Of a DNA stretch of 64,000 nucleotides, positions 60,445 to 64,000 are shown in pieces. This DNA is from Sphingobacterium sp. (GTDB taxonomy: Bacteria > Bacteroidota > Bacteroidia > Sphingobacteriales > Sphingobacteriaceae). Made by a program: the position numbers and the translations under genes. The notes under the pieces are model-generated. The model made no database searches. It saw only the letters and a list, made by a program, of their open reading frames with translations, and was not told the origin of the DNA. Within the stretch, counting starts at the first letter, position 1; each line of letters starts with the position of its first letter. Location: contig JAIRVH010000219.1 of NCBI GenBank assembly GCA_031253985.1, positions 1 through 64,000 of the forward strand, given 5' to 3'.

Positions 60445-61614
60445 TTAGAATCGACTTTGTACTTGAACAATAAATAAGTTCTTATTGAATTCACTGGTAT
60501 TCTCTGTTTGTTTTTTATAGCGGTCTAATTGAAGGCCAAGCTGTATCCTAGCACCATAATTTTTTAAAAATTCCAACCCGAACATGGGGGTATATGTTTG
60601 ACGTGCATTCGCATTAAGTTTATAATTGGGGTCGATATATTCGTAACGGCAAGATAGTTCAAAAGCGCTTAGATTAAAATAGTTCACTTCATACCGTAAG
60701 TTTGGCAGAAAATAAACGCCACGGACGAGGTAATCGCTCAATTTAGAGGTACGTGCACTCTCCTCCAAAGAATAATAAATGTTATGATTTATCGCCTGCT
60801 TTGCTTCCAATTGCATATCGAGGTTCCATCGTCTACCAAAACTCACATTACCTGTTAAATCAACACCCAATGCATGTACCTGTTTCTTCATGACTTCACC
60901 AATCCCACCATTGAGCCCCAAATTAACACCATACTTCTTCGAAAGACCAAATACAAGACGCGTAGCATATTGCTTTCCATTGTCGTTATCGACGACCTGG
61001 TTCTTTCCATTTCCATTAACAACCGATAACGAATAGCTAAAAGGTACCTCACCAAGCGTAGTCTCGCCTGTCGCAGCTACTCCGATCTGAAAGCTTGCCC
61101 ATCCTAATTTCCCAAATTCAAGGTATTGATTCGACCAGTCCAATGATTTGATAATGTCAATTGGATAGGTTTCTTCGATGCCAAACCAAGGACGAAATTG
61201 CCCCACAGTAATTGCCAATTTGGGACTAAACGTATATTTTAGATAGGCATTTTCTAGAACCTTTGTTTTAGGATCACTTTTGAAATCAGCCAAGTTTGCC
61301 AAGACGGCTACCTCTGTACGTTTGCTAATTTGCGCACGCATCTGCACACGCATATACTTTACCATAAAGTTGTTGTCTGTACCTGAACCATCACTATGAT
61401 GAAGTCCATTGACATCGACATTCTTTGTTCCACTGACAAGATACCTCGCCTGAAATAATCCTTTCACCTGAAGTTTGGGATAGGTAGTTTCATCTTTGGT
61501 TTGTTGCTGGATAGAATCAGTTTGGCTCTGCTGTACAGCTCCGATTTCCTGCCCTTTAACAAGGTTACACCATAGTAAACACACTATAAAAATTGGAACA
61601 TGGTATTTCTTCAT
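60445..61614 (-). CDS. porin (phosphate-selective porin O/P-like)
   Basis: 389 residues with a signal peptide (HVPIFIVCLLWCNLVKGQE). The body begins YPKLQVKGLFQARYLV, and repeated amphipathic strands and the terminal LFIVQVQSRF fit a 16-strand trimeric porin of the OprP/OprO-like family. First gene of the operon with the DASS transporter and sdhCAB, so it probably passes carboxylates across the outer membrane. Confidence 0.75.
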   Translation of the reverse strand: MKKYHVPIFIVCLLWCNLVKGQEIGAVQQSQTDSIQQQTKDETTYPKLQVKGLFQARYLVSGTKNVDVNGLHHSDGSGTDNNFMVKYMRVQMRAQISKRTEVAVLANLADFKSDPKTKVLENAYLKYTFSPKLAITVGQFRPWFGIEETYPIDIIKSLDWSNQYLEFGKLGWASFQIGVAATGETTLGEVPFSYSLSVVNGNGKNQVVDNDNGKQYATRLVFGLSKKYGVNLGLNGGIGEVMKKQVHALGVDLTGNVSFGRRWNLDMQLEAKQAINHNIYYSLEESARTSKLSDYLVRGVYFLPNLRYEVNYFNLSAFELSCRYEYIDPNYKLNANARQTYTPMFGLEFLKNYGARIQLGLQLDRYKKQTENTSEFNKNLFIVQVQSRF

Positions 61615-61929
61615 ATCAAAACAATTTGTCTTAGCCAGTAGCCTAGCCCACTTTTCACTGTCAATAATGTTGCTCTTTTGAGGGAGTCATGTAGTAACAA
61701 CAGATAGCATTAAAAAATGTTTTGTTATCTTAATATAATTTAATAACTGTAAGAAAATCAAGCCAATCCCCATAAACGGTAGTATAATTCCATGTTTTTA
61801 TGTATTTTCACGGACGAACGCAAAACCAATCGAATATTCAAATCCGCAGATTCAACTTTTAGGTAGTTATAAAACGCATTGGATACTTCAAACATGAATT
61901 ATGGTAAGTAGAATTTAGAATCAATAAAT
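61615..61929. other. divergent promoter region between porin and GHL10 genes
   Basis: 315 bases between divergently transcribed genes. It should contain promoters for both, but no consensus -33/-7 pair is convincing on either strand, and I see no RNA gene. Confidence 0.4.
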
Positions 61930-63324
61930 ATGATGAAAGAAAAATTAATCAAGATTTGTTTTATTAGCATAGTCCTCCTTATGATACAGGGGGTCTCCAT
62001 ATCGACAACCTCAGCTAATGAAAAAGAAAAGCCTGCGATGTTTTGGACTTGGCTGGACTACAACGCCAAAACAAACTTTGATTCTATTTGTCGAGAGATG
62101 AACTATCTAGGAATCGATGGTGTCATGTTAAACGCAGCTAGCCCAGATGAGTATCGGGTGGCTATCCCGATCGCAAAAAAATATGGCATTCAGGTTATTG
62201 CGTGGCTCTGGACGATGAACTTAGAACACGACCGGGATAAGATACTCCAAGAACATCCGGATTGGTTCAGTGTCAATCGAAATGGAAAGAGTCTTGCAGA
62301 TACCACCGCATATGTTGGTTATTATAAATTCCTGTCACCTGTAGTTCCCGCTGTAAAAGAGTATATCAGCAAAAAAATAGAATCGTATTGTGAAGTTGAG
62401 GGACTCGAGGGGATTTCTATTGATTACAATCGTTATGTGGATGTTGTCCTCCCTACAACCCTTTGGCCTAAATACAATATTGTACAGGATCGCGAATATC
62501 CAGCCTGGGATTACGGTTACCATCCAATAGCCATAGAGAAGTTCAAAAAGCAATATGGCTACGACCCAAGGACACAGAAAGATCCTTCAAAAGATCTCAA
62601 ATGGCGACAGTTTCGATGCGATCAAATAACTGATATCGCCAATATGATTGCGGAGATTGTTCATTCTCATGGAAAAACGATGGCTGCATCCCCATTCCCG
62701 ACGCCTAAAATGGCTTCACGAATGGTCCGCCAAGATTGGGGAAAATGGAATTTGGATGTTGTTTTTCCGATGGTGTACAGCAGTTTCTATACAGAAGATC
62801 CTAGTTTTATTAGTGACTGTACCTTGGAAAACGTGCGTGATAAAGCTGCAAATACCATCTTATATTGTGGATTGATGGCGAAAAATAATGAAGAAATGTT
62901 TATCGATATGGATCACGCTTTAAATAATGGCGCACAAGGCATATCTATCTTTACGATCCATAGCTTGAAAGATCCTCAGATCAGGGAAAAATTCAGAAAC
63001 TATACGGCTGCCGCGAAAGCAAGAAAAGCTCAAAATAACGGAATGTTAACGCGTACAGCACATACAAAAATTGAAAATGATCCGTTCAAAAAGGAAGGTA
63101 TTATGAAATTAATAACCCAAAAGATACAATCCTTGGTGCAGGCAGACAATCCTACGGCAAGCCCGATAGAATTGTCAAAGTATAAAAAAATAGACAGTTA
63201 CGATGTGACAAGAAAATACCTTGTGACTGACAAGCTTAGTAAAAAGAACTTCTATGTTACTTTCTTTTTCTATGGAGGTATTCTCTCTGGATGGAATGTT
63301 GACCCAGCACCAGCTTCCGTTTAG
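61930..63324 (+). CDS. exported GHL10-type (DUF187) glycosyl hydrolase-like protein
   Basis: 464 residues with a signal peptide (IKICFISIVLLMIQGVSISTTSA). TIM-barrel region (about 35-360): AMFWTWLDYNAKTNFDSICRE, GIQVIAWLWTMN, the acidic pair in EGISIDYNRY, and FPMVYSSFY, all typical of glycosyl hydrolase-like family 10 proteins that act on cell-wall or other glycans. A C-terminal tail (about 390-464) beyond the barrel has no family I know. Start at ATG 61930 or 61933. Substrate unknown. Confidence 0.7.
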   Translation: MMKEKLIKICFISIVLLMIQGVSISTTSANEKEKPAMFWTWLDYNAKTNFDSICREMNYLGIDGVMLNAASPDEYRVAIPIAKKYGIQVIAWLWTMNLEHDRDKILQEHPDWFSVNRNGKSLADTTAYVGYYKFLSPVVPAVKEYISKKIESYCEVEGLEGISIDYNRYVDVVLPTTLWPKYNIVQDREYPAWDYGYHPIAIEKFKKQYGYDPRTQKDPSKDLKWRQFRCDQITDIANMIAEIVHSHGKTMAASPFPTPKMASRMVRQDWGKWNLDVVFPMVYSSFYTEDPSFISDCTLENVRDKAANTILYCGLMAKNNEEMFIDMDHALNNGAQGISIFTIHSLKDPQIREKFRNYTAAAKARKAQNNGMLTRTAHTKIENDPFKKEGIMKLITQKIQSLVQADNPTASPIELSKYKKIDSYDVTRKYLVTDKLSKKNFYVTFFFYGGILSGWNVDPAPASV

Positions 63325-63375
63325 ATAATAACCCATCAAGGTGTTGAAAATTTCACCTATTTAGCACCTTATTTA

Positions 63376-63404
63376 AGTTTTTAATAGGCTGTTCCCTATC
63401 TTTG
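63376..63404 (+). promoter_or_regulatory. promoter of the glutaminase gene
   Basis: TATCTTTG (63397-63404) is an exact -7 match, with AGTTTTT about 15 bases upstream. It lies 22 bases before the glutaminase ATG. Confidence 0.55.
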
Positions 63405-63425
63405 GGTCAAACAAATAAGTAAAAA

Positions 63426-64000
63426 ATGAGAAAAAATGTGAGGTTAGCAGCCTGTATTATGGGCCTTATTTATTGTGGAGGATTCCAGCAATCCTTTGCT
63501 CAAAGAGGCATTCAAAAGCAGGTGCGTACTAACGCAATTACCGTAGATACAACGTTATTGAATAAAATATTAGCGAAAAATAAGTTAGCATTCAAAGAAG
63601 GTAAAGTAGCAGATTATATTCCAGAATTAAATAAAGCGAATGCTGCATCCATTGCACTTTCAGTTGTAAATAGCGACGGAACGATAGTGAGCGTCGGCGA
63701 TATTCAGCAAAGATTTACAATCCAGAGTATTTCAAAAATTGTCGCTTTGATGGTTGCTGTATTGGAAAATGGCGAACAACATGTTTTTGATAAAATGGGA
63801 TACTTTGGTACCGACAAACCATTCAATCATTTTGCGAATCTAGAAACGATAGGTAAGCCACTCAATCCAATGATGAATGCGGGGGCTATACTAACGACTT
63901 CACTCATTAAAGGAACTGGTGAGGAACCTTTTGTTAAAATACTTAATATGATACGTTTTATAACGAATAATGAAACTATCGATTATAGTAAATCTGTATT
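63426..64000 (+). CDS. glsA: periplasmic glutaminase, partial (3' end cut by window)
   Basis: 191 complete codons are visible; no stop occurs before the window end. A signal peptide (LAACIMGLIYCGGFQQSFAQ) is followed by the serine-dependent glutaminase fold: GKVADYIPELNKA, ASIALSVVNSDGTIVSVGD, FTIQSISKIVALM with the S-x-x-K nucleophile Ser and Lys, and NPMMNAGAILTTSLI. It hydrolyses glutamine to glutamate and ammonia. Export is unusual for glutaminases elsewhere but occurs in Bacteroidota. Completeness cannot be judged. Confidence 0.85.
   Translation, partial: MRKNVRLAACIMGLIYCGGFQQSFAQRGIQKQVRTNAITVDTTLLNKILAKNKLAFKEGKVADYIPELNKANAASIALSVVNSDGTIVSVGDIQQRFTIQSISKIVALMVAVLENGEQHVFDKMGYFGTDKPFNHFANLETIGKPLNPMMNAGAILTTSLIKGTGEEPFVKILNMIRFITNNETIDYSKSV

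Noticed and set aside
1..64000. CRISPR arrays, rRNA operon, complete insertion sequences, prophage or integrative elements
   Set aside because: No regular spaced direct repeats, no rRNA signatures, no transposase or integrase motifs, and no attachment-site repeat next to tRNA-Ser were seen.

Overview
The window looks like chromosome of a low-GC Bacteroidota, most likely Sphingobacteriaceae and probably Sphingobacterium or a close relative. The basis is a SusC/SusD pair, a GLPGLI-family protein, TonB-linked barrels with carboxypeptidase-like N-termini, many Bacteroidota-type promoters (-33 TTTG, -7 TAnnTTTG), weak Shine-Dalgarno sequences and a menaquinone-type three-subunit succinate dehydrogenase/fumarate reductase. 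I saw no rRNA, CRISPR array, complete insertion sequence or prophage. All assignments come from reading the sequence; no database search was run.

Layout. 1-4.3 kb: housekeeping genes (pabB, TatD-type hydrolase, tcdA), then a BON-domain lipoprotein, a GreA-like protein and tRNA-Ser(GGA). 4.6-9.2 kb: a LOV (blue-light) histidine kinase overlapping a single-domain response regulator, two GNAT acetyltransferases and a stress-type SDR. 9.3-12.6 kb: a secreted glycosidase behind a LacI-type operator and a MORN-like secreted protein. 12.7-21.4 kb: an AraC regulator frameshifted at an A7 run, an exported epoxide hydrolase, an envelope redox/haem group (DsbD-alpha-like, DUF1223, Haem_bd-cytochrome P460 fusion, lipoprotein), a second exported alpha/beta hydrolase, and a LytS/LytTR two-component pair. 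21.5-30.5 kb: small lipoproteins and membrane proteins, a barrel protein plus amidohydrolase, and a methyltransferase/NUDIX/HAD group. 31 kb: an ANT(6)-type adenylyltransferase. 32-38.7 kb: permease, gamma-glutamylamine-synthetase-type GS, Fe-alcohol dehydrogenase, gamma-glutamyl hydrolase and aldehyde dehydrogenase, with a divergent Lrp regulator. 38.8-46.2 kb: a DUF218 protein, a Na+/H+ antiporter, and a small secreted protein/GLPGLI/TonB-barrel trio. 46.3-53.6 kb: a GntR regulator with an Fsr-like MFS pump, then SusD/SusC. 54.5-61.6 kb: a polysaccharide deacetylase and a five-gene porin/DASS transporter/sdhCAB operon. 61.9-64 kb: a GHL10-type hydrolase and a periplasmic glutaminase cut by the window edge.

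The most interesting unit is 32-38.7 kb. It resembles the putrescine Puu pathway, but the amine oxidase PuuB is absent and an alcohol dehydrogenase takes its place. That fits an amino alcohol such as ethanolamine being handled as its gamma-glutamyl derivative. The second notable signal is an 18-base element, conserved 16/18, at exactly the same distance from two promoters about 3 kb apart (epoxide hydrolase and cytochrome P460 fusion), which suggests a shared activator.
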